In this document: positions 37,686 through 46,509 of the stretch, one piece after another
How positions within the stretch are numbered: the first letter of the stretch is position 1
Layout of the letters: each line of letters starts with the position of its first letter
Assembly: GCF_002138415.1 (NCBI RefSeq)
Contig: NZ_CP015612.1
Location: forward strand, 350,001 to 414,000
Length of the DNA stretch: 64,000 bases
Source of the DNA: Stenotrophomonas maltophilia
GTDB lineage: Bacteria; Pseudomonadota; Gammaproteobacteria; Xanthomonadales; Xanthomonadaceae
Reading direction: 5' to 3'
Translations under genes and position numbers: made by a program
The notes under the pieces: model-generated
The model's input: only the letters and a program-made list of their open reading frames with translations
What the model was told of the DNA's origin: nothing
Databases searched by the model: none

Positions 37686-38228
37686 ATGCGCATGTTCGCT
37701 GTGTTGATTCCCGCCCTGTTGCTGGCGGCCTGTTCGCAGCCGGCACCGCCGGCCGAGCCTGCGGTGGATGCACCGCCACCGATGGAAGCCAGTGCTGCGG
37801 CGACGCCTGCGTCTGAACCGGCGAAGGCTGCTGCTGAGCCGGCCGGCGCCGCACCGGCGGAAGTGTCCGCGAAAGACGCGCGTGCGCGCATCGAGACCCT
37901 GCTCGGTGATGCCGCGCAGTACGAAAAAGTCTTCAACGCCTTCAGGACCGCCGTGGTCGGCGGCGACCGCGCGGCCGTGGTGGAAGAGGTGCGCTTCCCG
38001 TTGAACATCGCCGGCGGCAAGAAGATCACCGGCCCGGGCGAGTTCCAGCGCAACTACGAGAAGATCATCACGCCGGCGGTGGTCAAGGCGGTGTCCGAAC
38101 AGGACTTCGGCAAGGTGTTCGTGAACCAGCAGGGCGTGATGATCGGCGATGGACAGGTGTGGTTGAACGGGCAGTGCCTGGACCAGGCCTGCACGAAGAC
38201 CGAGGTGAAGGTCATCACCATCCAGTGA
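37686..38228 (+). CDS. Lipoprotein of unknown function
   Basis: The 180-residue precursor has a lipoprotein signal (MRMFAVLIPALLLAAC) and then a Pro/Ala/Glu-rich linker (about 17-62). The C-terminal domain begins ARARIETLLGDAAQYEKVFNAF. It contains the phrase AVVEEVRFPLNIAGGKKITGPGEF and ends with WLNGQCLDQACTKTEVKV, including two cysteines five residues apart. This domain resembles small NTF2-like folds by pattern, but I do not claim membership. It is followed by a GC-rich hairpin. Confidence 0.7.
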   Translation: MRMFAVLIPALLLAACSQPAPPAEPAVDAPPPMEASAAATPASEPAKAAAEPAGAAPAEVSAKDARARIETLLGDAAQYEKVFNAFRTAVVGGDRAAVVEEVRFPLNIAGGKKITGPGEFQRNYEKIITPAVVKAVSEQDFGKVFVNQQGVMIGDGQVWLNGQCLDQACTKTEVKVITIQ

Positions 38229-38232
38229 TGCG

Positions 38233-38292
38233 AACGGCCCCGCGTGCGGGGCCGTTGCAGTAAGGTCGTGCCGGCCAGCGGCCGGCGCGACC
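38233..38292. terminator. Hairpin plus SMAG-like repeat between convergent genes
   Basis: AACGGCCCCGC-GT-GCGGGGCCGTT (38233-38256) is a strong stem without a good T-run. It is followed by GGTCGTGCCGGCC-AGC-GGCCGGCGCGACC (38264-38292). Together they separate the lipoprotein and sugar dehydrogenase genes. Confidence 0.6.
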
Positions 38293-38296
38293 GAAA

Positions 38297-39460
38297 TCAG
38301 GTCTTCGGCGTGAGCTTCAGCAGGCGCGCCTTGCTGCCATCTTCCAGCAGCCACAGTGCGCCATCCGGACCCTGTTCCACTTCACGGATGCGTTCGCCCA
38401 TGTTGAAGCGCTCGGCTTCGCGCGCGCTGTCGCCGTCAAAGGCTACGCGTACCAGCGAGGTGGACGACAGACCGCCGATGAAGCCGCTGCCCTTCCACTG
38501 GGGGAACAGGGTGCCGCTGTAGATCACGAAGCCGGCCGGCGAAATCACCGGTGTCCAGGTCACCTTCGGGGCGGCGAATTCCGGGCGGGTGCTGTGGTCG
38601 GGAATCGGGCGGCCGTCGTAATGGTCACCATTGGAGACGATCGGGTAGCCGTAGTTGGCGCCGCGCACGATCAGGTTCAGCTCATCGCCGCCGGCCGGGC
38701 CCATTTCATGCGCCCACAGCTTGCCGTTGGCATCGAAGGCCATGCCGAGGATGTTGCGGTGGCCCAGCGACCAGACCTGCGCGGCCACGCCGCCCTGCGA
38801 GGCGAACGGATTGTCGGCGGGCAGGGTGCCATCGTCGTTGAGGCGGATGATCTTGCCGAGGTTGCTGCCCATGTCCTGCGCCGGATCGAACTTCTGCCGC
38901 TCGCTGGAGCTGATCCACAGCTTGTCGTCCGGGCCGAAGGCGAGGCGGTGGCCGTAGTGGCCCTCACCGCTGACCTTCGGGCTCTGCCGCCAGATCACCT
39001 CCAGGTCCTTCAGCTGGCCGGCGCCGTTGGCGTCCAGCGCCAGCGTGGCCCGGGCCACGGCGGCACCGCGGGTGTCCAGCGTGCCTTCCTCGGCGTAGCT
39101 GACGTAAACGACATGATTCCGGGCGAAGTCGGGGTGCAGGATGATGTCGCCAAAGCCCCCCTGGCCACCGTAGGCCACCTTGGGAACGCCGGTGATCTCG
39201 TGCTTCTGGCCGCTGGCCAGGTCCAGATGCTGCAGCTTGCCGCGCTTCTCGGTCACCAGCAGGCTGCCATCGGGCAGGAAGGTCATTGCCCACGGCTGGT
39301 CGAAACGGCTGACCTCGGTGGCGGTGAATGGGCGCTGGTCGGCGGCGGTAGAGGCCGCGGTGGCCTGGGCGCCGTTGGCGGCGGGGTCGGCGGCATTGCA
39401 GGCAGAGGTGGCGAGGATCGGCACCAGGCCGAGGGCGAGCAGCAGGGGCGTGCGGGTCAT
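38297..39460 (-). CDS. PQQ-dependent sugar dehydrogenase family lipoprotein (YliI/Asd type)
   Basis: The family members are soluble aldose sugar dehydrogenases with a six-bladed propeller that bind PQQ. The 387-residue protein has a lipoprotein signal (LVPILATSAC), then LDQPWAMTFLPDGSLLVTE-like and the repeated blade motifs GQGGFGDIILHPDF, GEGHYGHRLAFGPD, WSLGHRNILGMAF and MGPAGGDELNLI. GHRLAFGPDDKLW and the GHRN motif are typical of the family. Being lipid-anchored it would act at the periplasmic face. No PQQ synthesis genes are in the window. Confidence 0.92.
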   Translation of the reverse strand: MTRTPLLLALGLVPILATSACNAADPAANGAQATAASTAADQRPFTATEVSRFDQPWAMTFLPDGSLLVTEKRGKLQHLDLASGQKHEITGVPKVAYGGQGGFGDIILHPDFARNHVVYVSYAEEGTLDTRGAAVARATLALDANGAGQLKDLEVIWRQSPKVSGEGHYGHRLAFGPDDKLWISSSERQKFDPAQDMGSNLGKIIRLNDDGTLPADNPFASQGGVAAQVWSLGHRNILGMAFDANGKLWAHEMGPAGGDELNLIVRGANYGYPIVSNGDHYDGRPIPDHSTRPEFAAPKVTWTPVISPAGFVIYSGTLFPQWKGSGFIGGLSSTSLVRVAFDGDSAREAERFNMGERIREVEQGPDGALWLLEDGSKARLLKLTPKT

Positions 39461-39627
39461 GGGTATCTCCAGGGCGGGGATGCGGATGGCCGGGCTGTCC
39501 CTTGTATACCACTGCAGCCGTGACCGTCGTGGCCCGAAGGTCCTGCGCCCCCTGTGCGGCGGCCGTGGGATCGTCTAGGGTGGGCACGCCCGGGCAAAGC
39601 ATGCCCGCCTGACTGCAAGGAACCGCA

Positions 39628-40080
39628 ATGAACGCACCGATCATCCATCGACCCTCGCCGGCCTTCATTGCCGCCTCCTGGGTGGCCCTGCTGCTCGGCG
39701 CGGTGGCCTATCTGGTAGGCCTGTTCAATGCGGAGATGCCGCTGAACGAGAAGGGCTACTACCTCACCCTGCTCCTGTTTGGTCTGTTCGCAGCGGTGTC
39801 GCTGCAGAAGAGCGTGCGCGACCGCGTCGAAGGCATTCCGGTCAGTGGCCTGTACTACGCCCTGTGCTGGTTCGCATTGCTGTCTGCGCTGCTGCTGCTT
39901 CTGGTTGGCCTGTGGAACGCCACCTTGGTATTGAGCGAAAAGGGCTTCTACGGCATGGCCTTCGCGCTGTCGCTGTTCGGCGCGGTGGCGGTGCAGAAGA
40001 ACACCCGTGACCTGATCGCCGCCAATGCAGCCGAGCCCAATCGCCCCGCTTCGGTGCCGCCGCTGCCGGAGCAGGAGTGA
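39628..40080 (+). CDS. YiaA-type inner membrane protein
   Basis: The 150-residue protein has four hydrophobic helices in two similar halves ([20 protein letters not shown] and [18 protein letters not shown], each followed by a second helix). Each half is a YiaAB two-helix domain, with the repeated phrases [24 protein letters not shown] and [24 protein letters not shown] separated by about 65 residues. Function of YiaA is unknown. Three GTAG hairpins follow the stop. Confidence 0.9.
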   Translation: MNAPIIHRPSPAFIAASWVALLLGAVAYLVGLFNAEMPLNEKGYYLTLLLFGLFAAVSLQKSVRDRVEGIPVSGLYYALCWFALLSALLLLLVGLWNATLVLSEKGFYGMAFALSLFGAVAVQKNTRDLIAANAAEPNRPASVPPLPEQE

Positions 40081-40090
40081 TCGATCCGGT

Positions 40091-40175
40091 GTAGAGCCGA
40101 GCCATGCTCGGCTCAGTCGAGCATGGCTCGACTCTACAGACGTGGTGCGAGAGCCGAGCGTAGGCTCGGCTCTAC
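40091..40175. repeat. Three SMAG hairpins in a row
   Basis: A dimer (40091-40137, GTAGAGCCGAGC ... CGACTCTAC) is followed by a third facing copy (40150-40175, ending GGCTCGGCTCTAC). They lie between convergent genes. Confidence 0.87.
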
Positions 40176-40187
40176 AGCAGCCTGGCG

Positions 40188-40511
40188 TTATCGCTTCAAT
40201 CGCGGATCCGCCAGCTGAGCTTCCTCCCAGCCACGACGCGCCGCGTTGCGGGCCTGCGCCCACTCCAGCCGGCTCTTGCCTCGTTCGCTGGCCCAGCGAG
40301 ATTCCAGTTCGCCTTCCACTTCCTCGTAGGCGCGGATCATGTCCTGCGCGCGGGCCGAGTGGCCAATACGGTAGGCCGGTTCGTAGTCGTCGAAGAACAG
40401 CTGATCGTCATAGTACGGTTCAGAGGTATAGCGCTCGCGCCAGTAGTTGCTGACTGCGTCGCGCGGCGTGCTGTCGTCCGGTACGCGGCCGGGAATCTGG
40501 TAGTCGGTCAT
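40188..40511 (-). CDS. Conserved-looking small soluble protein, function unknown
   Basis: The 107-residue protein MTDYQIPGRVPDDSTPRDAV is acidic and rich in Tyr, Arg and Glu (NYWRERYTSEPYYDDQ, YEEVEGELESRWASERGK). It has no signal peptide or membrane segment. The second half looks helical and contains the phrase ARNAARRGWEEAQ. I place the start at 40511, where an ATG follows GGAGCCC; a longer reading upstream is less likely. I do not recognise a function. Confidence 0.7.
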   Translation of the reverse strand: MTDYQIPGRVPDDSTPRDAVSNYWRERYTSEPYYDDQLFFDDYEPAYRIGHSARAQDMIRAYEEVEGELESRWASERGKSRLEWAQARNAARRGWEEAQLADPRLKR

Positions 40512-40619
40512 GGAAGGGCTCCGTGGTGGACGAAGTCTGATCGTGCCTGCGCGGTGGTTAACGGCCGGGGCCGGCAGCGTGATCGTTAGATCAATCTGCC
40601 GGTCAGGGCGCGCCACCGT

Positions 40620-41954
40620 TCACCCGGCGTCGGCATCCTTGCGCGGCAGTTTGTAGATCACTGCACCTATGGCGAAGGCGACCAGCGCGGCGGCGATGTT
40701 CTGCCAGCTGGCACTGGCGAACAGGGCCAGGCACAGCAGCAGCGCCAGCACCGGAATCAGCGGGCCACCGGGCAGCTTCAGCGCACCGGGGCGGTCGGCG
40801 TAGCGCTTGGCCAACACCAGCACTGCGGCGGCAGTACCGATGTAGGCGAACAGGCGCGTGGTCATCGACAACAGCGCCAGCTGCACGAATGACCCCGACA
40901 GCGCCAGCCCGAGCGCGATCAGGCCCTGACACAGGATCGATGCGGCCGGCGTATGGAAGCGCGGATGCACCTGCGCCAGGATCTTCGGCCCGTAGCCGTC
41001 GCGCGCCAGCGCGAACAGGAAGCGCGGGCCCATCATCATCGTGTTGCTGTTGGTACCGAGGATGGAGATGGTTGCACCAATGGTCAGGATCAGCGCCAGC
41101 GCTTCGCCGCCGAAGCCGGCGGCGGCATCAGCCAGTGGCGTGGCCGAGCTGGCCAGGCCGGTCAGCGTGCCCTGCGCCACCACCTGCACCGCGCCGTAGA
41201 TGACGGTAACAGTGATGATCATGGTGATCAGGGCGAACGGAATATCGCGGCGAGGATTGCGGTACTCGCCGGCGGCGGCCGGGATGTTCTCGAAACCCGC
41301 GTAGGCATACAGCAGCAGCAAGGCGGCTTCGCCCATGCGCTGCAGGTCATGTGGGTCGGGACGCTGACCGGAGAACGCAAGTTGCGGATCGATGTAGAAC
41401 GCACCGATGGCCACGAACAGCAGCAGCGGCAGCATCTTGCCGATCACCAGCACCACGCCGGTGCGCGCGGCCGAGCGCACGCCGATGATGTTGACGCCGG
41501 TGAGGAAGCCCAGCGACACCACGATCACCGCGATGCGGCCCATGCCGGCGCCGGCCCATGGCCAGAAGCGCGCAACTGCATCGGCCAGCGCGTTGCTGAG
41601 TGCGGCCGCCGAGCTGATGCGGGTCAGCCAGATCATCCAGCCGATCTCGAACCCGGCGAAGCGGCCGAACGCCTCACGGGCATACAGGTAGCTGCCACCG
41701 GGTTCATCGAAGTAGCTGGCGGCCTGTGCGTAGCACAGCACCAGCAGCGCCACGACGATGCCGGCGGCGACCACGCCCCACAGGCTGAAGGGGCCGAGCA
41801 GGGCGACGGTGGCGGCCGGCAGCAGGTAGATGCCGCTGCCGATCACGTCGTTGATCGACAGGCCGACGATCTGCCAGCGGCTGACCGCGCGCTGCAGCTG
41901 CGGTTCGTCCTGCGCGCTCAACGGGCGTCTCCGCTCAGTGCGGGCAGCTGCCAC
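40620..41954 (-). CDS. APC family amino acid permease
   Basis: The 444-residue protein has twelve transmembrane helices and the family signature in the first helix (GLSINDVIGSGIYLLPA). Helix 2-3 carries LCYAQAASYFDEPGGSYLYA, typical of amino acid/polyamine/organocation carriers. Its 5' end overlaps the upstream L,D-transpeptidase-type gene by 37 bases, so the two are coupled. Given the neighbours it may import amino acids or small products freed from peptidoglycan peptides; the substrate is not readable from sequence. Confidence 0.92.
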   Translation of the reverse strand: MAAARTERRRPLSAQDEPQLQRAVSRWQIVGLSINDVIGSGIYLLPAATVALLGPFSLWGVVAAGIVVALLVLCYAQAASYFDEPGGSYLYAREAFGRFAGFEIGWMIWLTRISSAAALSNALADAVARFWPWAGAGMGRIAVIVVSLGFLTGVNIIGVRSAARTGVVLVIGKMLPLLLFVAIGAFYIDPQLAFSGQRPDPHDLQRMGEAALLLLYAYAGFENIPAAAGEYRNPRRDIPFALITMIITVTVIYGAVQVVAQGTLTGLASSATPLADAAAGFGGEALALILTIGATISILGTNSNTMMMGPRFLFALARDGYGPKILAQVHPRFHTPAASILCQGLIALGLALSGSFVQLALLSMTTRLFAYIGTAAAVLVLAKRYADRPGALKLPGGPLIPVLALLLCLALFASASWQNIAAALVAFAIGAVIYKLPRKDADAG

Positions 41955-42682
41955 TGTGCCTGCAGGCGCGTGTACTCGGCGCGCGGCAGCAGCACGAAGC
42001 GCGGCGTATCCTGCGGCCGCAGCCAGTCCAGCAGCGCCTGCATGCGTGCCTGCGGCATGGCGGTGCAGCCGGCCGTGGCCTCACCGGGCGCGCGCCACAG
42101 ATGGGCAAAGATGCAGCTGCCCTTGCCGGGCTGGCTATCCGGGTTGTGGGCGATCACAAAGCCTTCCTGGTAACGCACGTCGCCCTCGTTGTGCAGGTCC
42201 AGCCGCATCGGCTCGGTGGAGCCCTTGACCGCTGCACTGCCGACCTTCTTTTCATCCACGATGCGGTTGTAGAACGGCGAGCCGGGCACATCCATGCAGT
42301 AGCTGCTGTCCAGCATCGGCTGGTAGGGCATCGCGGTGCCGGGGCGGGTGACGGCATAGCCGAACGCACTGCCGAGCGCGAATATGCCGGCCGGGCTGCG
42401 GCCGTCCCCTTCCTGTTTCTGCGGGCCGTCGGCCTGTGCCGGATGCAGGCCCAGGCCCCAGGCGCTGCCGGTACGGCCGAGCGCCACCGGGAACGCCTGC
42501 CCGTGCGTGTGCCAGCCCTTGCCATCGCGCACATAGGCCTGCAGCTGGCCCTCGGTGCTGTCCCAGCCATCGCTGGTGACCACGATCAGCTGGCGCGCAC
42601 CATCCAGCGGCGCCGCGTGTACGGACACCGCTGCAGCAAGCAGCAGCGCAGCGGTAGCGAGGCGAACCAGCGATCTCATCAA
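41918..42682 (-). CDS. L,D-transpeptidase-fold (YkuD/ErfK) exported protein
   Basis: YkuD-domain enzymes form or cut L,D bonds in peptidoglycan. The 254-residue precursor has a signal peptide (LVRLATAALLLAAAVSVHA) and a YkuD-like core. The catalytic cysteine is C206 in EATAGCTAMP, with H194 in CIFAHLWR before it; the usual SHGCxRM reads TAGCTAM here, as in the divergent YafK-like group. It overlaps the permease downstream and lies 12 bases after the RpiR-type regulator, suggesting one operon. Whether it acts as transpeptidase, carboxypeptidase or hydrolase is open. Confidence 0.85.
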   Translation of the reverse strand: MMRSLVRLATAALLLAAAVSVHAAPLDGARQLIVVTSDGWDSTEGQLQAYVRDGKGWHTHGQAFPVALGRTGSAWGLGLHPAQADGPQKQEGDGRSPAGIFALGSAFGYAVTRPGTAMPYQPMLDSSYCMDVPGSPFYNRIVDEKKVGSAAVKGSTEPMRLDLHNEGDVRYQEGFVIAHNPDSQPGKGSCIFAHLWRAPGEATAGCTAMPQARMQALLDWLRPQDTPRFVLLPRAEYTRLQAQWQLPALSGDAR

Positions 42683-42694
42683 CAGGTGCTCCGG

Positions 42695-43543
42695 TCAGGA
42701 ATCCAGCAGGTGGTCGATCCGCTCCAGGTTCACCGCCAGCTGCTGCTGACGGTCCGGATTGGCGTGGCAGAGCAGCACGAACAGGAAATCGAGCAGCGCG
42801 TGCATGGCGCTACGGTACAGCAGCTGCGCGACCTGTGGCGTACGGTCGTGCGCGCACACCACCAGTGCCGCATCAGCATGCGCGCGTAGCGGGTTGGCGG
42901 TGTGGCGGGTAATGGAAATCACCTTGCCGCCCATGTCCTGGAACTGGCGGGACAGCTGCGAAAGCTGGGGCAGGTTGCCGAACTCGGAGAACATCAACAG
43001 CGCGTCACCGGGGCGCGCGGCCGACAGGTTGGCCAGCATCAGGATCGGATCGGTATGCGGCACCACCAGCAGGCCAAGCAGTGACAGCCGCATGGCGAAT
43101 TCGCGCGCGTACAGGCCGTCATCCCCCAAGCCGTACACGAACAGCTTTGGTGCGCCGTCGAGCAGCTGCACGATGCGCTCGATCTCCTCGCGCGGATTGG
43201 CCTGCCGGGTTTCCTCTTCGGCCTGTGACTTGCTGCGGCGCAGAGCCTCGCCCAACCGCAGGTAGTCGTCGCCGCTGTCGGGTTCGCTGGGGGCCTGTTG
43301 TGGATCGGCACCGGCGCGTGCCACATCCTGCCCGATCGAGTACTTCAGGTCCGGGTAGCCCTTGAAGCCGAGCTTCTGGCTGAACTTCACCACGCTGGAC
43401 TGGCTGATGCCCAACGCGCTGGCCAGCTGCTGGGACGAGTAGTCGCGCAGCAGGTGGGCATTGTCGAGGATGAAATCGGCGATGCGACGTTCGATGGCCG
43501 ACATCTGCCCGCGCTCGGAACGGATCTTCAGCAGGGGCGGCAT
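42695..43543 (-). CDS. MurR/RpiR family transcriptional regulator
   Basis: The 282-residue regulator has an N-terminal HTH_6 domain (SAIERRIADFILDNAHLL, then ASALGISQSSVVKFSQKLGF, about residues 14-75). A C-terminal SIS domain (about 120-260, LFVYGLGDDGLYAREF and GDALLMFSEFGNLPQLSQLS) senses phosphosugars in this family. MurR of E. coli controls MurNAc-6-phosphate use. Here the neighbours are peptidoglycan peptide enzymes, so a muropeptide-derived ligand is likely. It is probably co-transcribed with the downstream YkuD and permease genes. Confidence 0.92.
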   Translation of the reverse strand: MPPLLKIRSERGQMSAIERRIADFILDNAHLLRDYSSQQLASALGISQSSVVKFSQKLGFKGYPDLKYSIGQDVARAGADPQQAPSEPDSGDDYLRLGEALRRSKSQAEEETRQANPREEIERIVQLLDGAPKLFVYGLGDDGLYAREFAMRLSLLGLLVVPHTDPILMLANLSAARPGDALLMFSEFGNLPQLSQLSRQFQDMGGKVISITRHTANPLRAHADAALVVCAHDRTPQVAQLLYRSAMHALLDFLFVLLCHANPDRQQQLAVNLERIDHLLDS

Positions 43544-43904
43544 GCGGGGTGTCCGGGCACGTGTGGGCGCGTTGCGGCTGGCAACGTAGAGCGTGTCATG
43601 GAATGGGTCGAGCGGGTTCCAGCCTCGAAGAGGTTACGGAGCGCAGTTGTTGCTTTTGACGTTGAGTCCGCCTTCAAGCGAGCCGAGCACCGCAGGTCCG
43701 GCGAGGGCGAAGAGGCGCGGGTGCCTGAGCGCAGCGAGTTCCGCGCCGTCCCTCGACGGACCGAGGAGCGCAGGGCACCGGCGTGCGCAGCACGTCGGCT
43801 CGCGGATGGCGGAGCGTTTCTTTTGGTTACTTTTCTTTTCGCGAAAAGAAAAGTAACGCGCGACCCAACGTCAGTGGCACGCAGCGTCAGCCGAAAGGCC
43901 GAAA
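43544..43904. other. 361-base gap with repeat material and no gene
   Basis: This stretch between the dipeptide epimerase and the RpiR-type regulator has no convincing gene on either strand. Part of it (43660-43900) has the look of a dispersed Xanthomonadaceae repeat: GC-rich text with several short GAGCGCAG-like words, followed by TTTCTTTTGGTTAC and a perfect 32-bp palindrome. The gap splits what otherwise reads as one minus-strand gene series. Confidence 0.6.
43826..43857. repeat. Perfect 32-bp palindrome, GTTACTTTTC...GAAAAGTAAC
   Basis: The half GTTACTTTTCTTTTCG is followed at once by its exact complement. With no loop bases it can form a cruciform or a stable hairpin and lies 47 bases past the epimerase stop, where it may end that transcript. 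Confidence 0.88.
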
Positions 43905-44999
43905 TCAATCCAGCATCTCCAGCCCGCGCACTTCGGTGATGCCCAGCCCCGGCACGTCGCTGATGCTGATCTCCGACTCGTTGAAATGCACGCCGCCGCT
44001 GACCGGGTCGAACTGGCCCAGCGAGGGACCGTCCAGGTCGACCTTGGTGATCACATCGCTCTTGGCCACCGCCAGGTGCACGGCGGCAGCCACGCTGATG
44101 CTGGACTCGATCATGCAGCCGATCATGCACGGCACGCCGTAGATGCCGGCGATGTCGGCGATGCGGATCGCGTTGGACAGGCCGCCGGTCTTCATCAGCT
44201 TGATGTTGATGATGTCGGCCGCGCGCTGCTGGATCAGGTCCATCACCTGGCTGGGGCTGAACACGCTTTCGTCGGCCATCACCGGCGTGTTGACCCGGTC
44301 GGTCACGTACTTCAGGCCGCTGATGTCCGCTGCCTTCACCGGCTGCTCCAGCAGTTCCAGCACCACGCCCGCTTCCTCCAGCGTGCGCATCGCGTGCACC
44401 GCCTGCTTGGCGGTCCAGCCCTGGTTGGCATCCAGCCGGAGCAGGGCGCGGCCTTCCACCGCCGCGTGGATCGCCTTGACCCGTTCGATGTCCAGGCCGA
44501 TGTCCTTGCCGACCTTGATCTTCAGCGACTCGAAGCCGCGCTCGATCGCCGACAGCGAATCGGCCACCATCTTGTCGATGTAGTCCACGCTGATGGTGAT
44601 GTCGGTGGTGATCACCGGGTCGCCGCCGCCGAGCATCTGGTACAGCGGTGCACCGTGCAGCTGCGCCCACAGGTCGTACAGCGCTATTTCCACCGCGGCC
44701 TTGGCGCTGGTGTTGCGCTCCATCGCGGTCTGCACCAGACCGCACAGGCGGTTGAGGTTGACCACGTCCTGGCCGATCAGGCGCGGGGCGATGAAGTGGC
44801 GGATCGCTTCGATGATCGAGCCGTGCGTATCGCCGGTGATCACCGCGGTGGCCGGGGCTTCACCGTAACCGGTGTTGCCGGTGTCGGTGCGGATCAGCAC
44901 CACCACGTCTTCCACGGTCTCCACCGTGCGCAGGGCGGTCTTGAACGGTGTCTTCAACGGCACGCGCAGCATGCCCAGTTCGATGGAAGTGATCTTCAT
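43905..44999 (-). CDS. Dipeptide epimerase of the enolase superfamily (L-Ala-D/L-Glu type)
   Basis: These enzymes convert L-Ala-D-Glu from peptidoglycan into L-Ala-L-Glu, which ordinary peptidases can cut. The 364-residue protein shows the muconate-lactonising subgroup catalytic set: K160/K162 in LKIKVGK, metal ligands D190 (RLDANQGW), E218 (LLEQPVK) and D243 (MADESVF), and the second-side lysine K267 (INIKLMKTGG). The start codon directly follows the stop of the NlpC/P60 gene, the same pairing as in muropeptide recycling operons (ykfB-ykfC). Specificity for L-Ala-D-Glu is inferred from context. Confidence 0.92.
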   Translation of the reverse strand: MKITSIELGMLRVPLKTPFKTALRTVETVEDVVVLIRTDTGNTGYGEAPATAVITGDTHGSIIEAIRHFIAPRLIGQDVVNLNRLCGLVQTAMERNTSAKAAVEIALYDLWAQLHGAPLYQMLGGGDPVITTDITISVDYIDKMVADSLSAIERGFESLKIKVGKDIGLDIERVKAIHAAVEGRALLRLDANQGWTAKQAVHAMRTLEEAGVVLELLEQPVKAADISGLKYVTDRVNTPVMADESVFSPSQVMDLIQQRAADIINIKLMKTGGLSNAIRIADIAGIYGVPCMIGCMIESSISVAAAVHLAVAKSDVITKVDLDGPSLGQFDPVSGGVHFNESEISISDVPGLGITEVRGLEMLD

Positions 45000-46436
45000 T
45001 CAGAGGGTCTTGGCGCGCAGGCGCTGGATGTTGGTGATGCGGTCGATGTAGCGGACGGTATCGCTGGCCATCATCGGCTCCAGCGGGGTGACCGAGACAC
45101 CATTGAGATGGGCCTGCACGCGCGTGCCGTCGGCACCGAACCAGCTGCCGCCCGCGGTATCGTGGATGACCCAGGTGCGGCCGTCTACGTGGCCGATGGC
45201 CATCATCACGTGGCCGGGGATGTAGACCAGGTCGCCCACCTGCAGGTCGGCGACGGCGCGGTCGCGCACCGCCTTGCCGTCCTTGCCGGTGAACGGCAGG
45301 CGATCCAGGGCAGGGCTGACCGCCTGTGCACTGGTATTGCGTGGCAACAGCACGCCGAAGCTGCGGTAGATCTCGGAGACGAAACCGCTGCAGTCGCGGG
45401 TGTCGTAGTCGTGGCCCCAGCCGTAGCGTTCACCGAGGAACTTGAAGGCCTGCTGCAGCAGCAGGCGTGGGGTCAGCGGCAGGTAGGCGGCGGCGGTGTC
45501 CTGCGAACGTGGCAGCAGCGCCGGCACCAGCTTCAATCGACCATCGGCCTCGCGTACCGGCAACTGCACTACCCACGACGCATGCGCCTGCTGGCCGTTC
45601 ACCGGTTCGGCGGCCGGCCAGTCGGCCAGTACCGGCAGGCGCACGCCCATGTCCAGCTGCAGACGCGAGACGCGCGGTTCTTCCGGGGTGTAGGCGGTCT
45701 GCGCGGTGGCACCGGTGACGATCCGGTACGGGCCTTTGGCGCCGTAGCCGAGCACCGTGGACTTGTCGCCGCTGGCGATGGCGTCGGCCTCGATCCATGC
45801 GCTGTAGCGCTCGCTGTGCACGAACAGCCAGCGGCCGTCGGCACTGCGATGGACCACGGCGACCTTGTCACCGGGGAATAGTGCCGATTCCTGGAAGCGG
45901 TCGATGTCGGTGTCGCCGACGGTGCTGAAGACGCGCTCGCGGGTGGGGAAGGTGCGCAGTGCCGCGCGCTTCACCACCAGCCCGTAGGCCGGTGCCGTCT
46001 GGGGGGGAATCGCATCGAGGCCGAGGTTGGCTTCGATCGCGCTGCGCAAAGCGGACGCGATCGCCTGGCCCTTGTCGTTGTAGAGGGCACGTGTGGGCCA
46101 GCTCGACAGCGCGGCGATGCTGGCGCGCACCGTCGCCGCATCAAGCTGGGCGGGCAGTGCGGCGATGTCCTGGATATGGCTGTCCTGCGCTCGCATCCGC
46201 GCGTTCTGTGCCGCGATCTGCGCGCGATCCAGAATCGGCGCATCGGCGTTGTCCAGGCGCGCGGCCCAGTACTGCGGGGTGAGGTAGGCCTCGTGCAGGC
46301 CGATCACATAGGGGAGCGGTGCGCCCGGGTCGGGCAGCAGTGCTGCCTGTGCAAAGGCCGGTGCGGCCAGCAGGCACAAGGCCAGGGTCAAGCGGCGTGG
46401 CCAATGCCGATGCCGTTCGCGGGAAGCCAGGATCAT
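45000..46436 (-). CDS. NlpC/P60 (C40) peptidase with SH3 domains
   Basis: NlpC/P60 enzymes of the YkfC kind cut between D-Glu and diaminopimelate in muropeptides. The 478-residue form (start 46436, behind GAGGAGGG) has a signal peptide (LTLALCLLAAPAFAQA), an N-terminal helical region, SH3b-like domains (about 155-300) and a C-terminal NlpC/P60 domain. The catalytic pair is C349 in TRDCSGFVSEIY and the His in IPGHVMMAIGHV (about 409). A GTG three codons upstream is a weaker start. It abuts the epimerase gene and is divergent from the transglutaminase and TonB-receptor genes. Confidence 0.93.
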   Translation of the reverse strand: MILASRERHRHWPRRLTLALCLLAAPAFAQAALLPDPGAPLPYVIGLHEAYLTPQYWAARLDNADAPILDRAQIAAQNARMRAQDSHIQDIAALPAQLDAATVRASIAALSSWPTRALYNDKGQAIASALRSAIEANLGLDAIPPQTAPAYGLVVKRAALRTFPTRERVFSTVGDTDIDRFQESALFPGDKVAVVHRSADGRWLFVHSERYSAWIEADAIASGDKSTVLGYGAKGPYRIVTGATAQTAYTPEEPRVSRLQLDMGVRLPVLADWPAAEPVNGQQAHASWVVQLPVREADGRLKLVPALLPRSQDTAAAYLPLTPRLLLQQAFKFLGERYGWGHDYDTRDCSGFVSEIYRSFGVLLPRNTSAQAVSPALDRLPFTGKDGKAVRDRAVADLQVGDLVYIPGHVMMAIGHVDGRTWVIHDTAGGSWFGADGTRVQAHLNGVSVTPLEPMMASDTVRYIDRITNIQRLRAKTL

Positions 46437-46465
46437 GCGCTGCACACCCTCCTCGAATGCCTGTT

Positions 46466-46479
46466 GGAATATTTATTCC
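46466..46479. promoter_or_regulatory. Candidate operator GGAATA-TT-TATTCC over the NlpC/P60 promoter
   Basis: This perfect palindrome lies 30 bases upstream of the NlpC/P60 start. Read on the minus strand it includes TAAATA, which sits 16 bases from TTGCTT and so fits a -10 element. A regulator bound here would block transcription. The RpiR-type protein encoded 3 kb away is the obvious candidate. Confidence 0.5.
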
Positions 46480-46498
46480 TTTTGGCGTCGAAAGCAAG

Positions 46499-46509
46499 AA
46501 TAAATTATT
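46499..46509. promoter_or_regulatory. Second AT-rich palindrome AATAA-A-TTATT in the same divergent promoter
   Basis: It lies 20 bases from GGAATATTTATTCC, on the side of the transglutaminase-like gene, and shares the GAATA-type half-site. TAAATT within it could be the -10 element for the plus-strand genes. Confidence 0.4.

Noticed and set aside
43560..43900. Coding fragments in the gap between epimerase and regulator genes
   Set aside because: Short open frames run on both strands, but they merely read through repeat text and have no ribosome site or family match.
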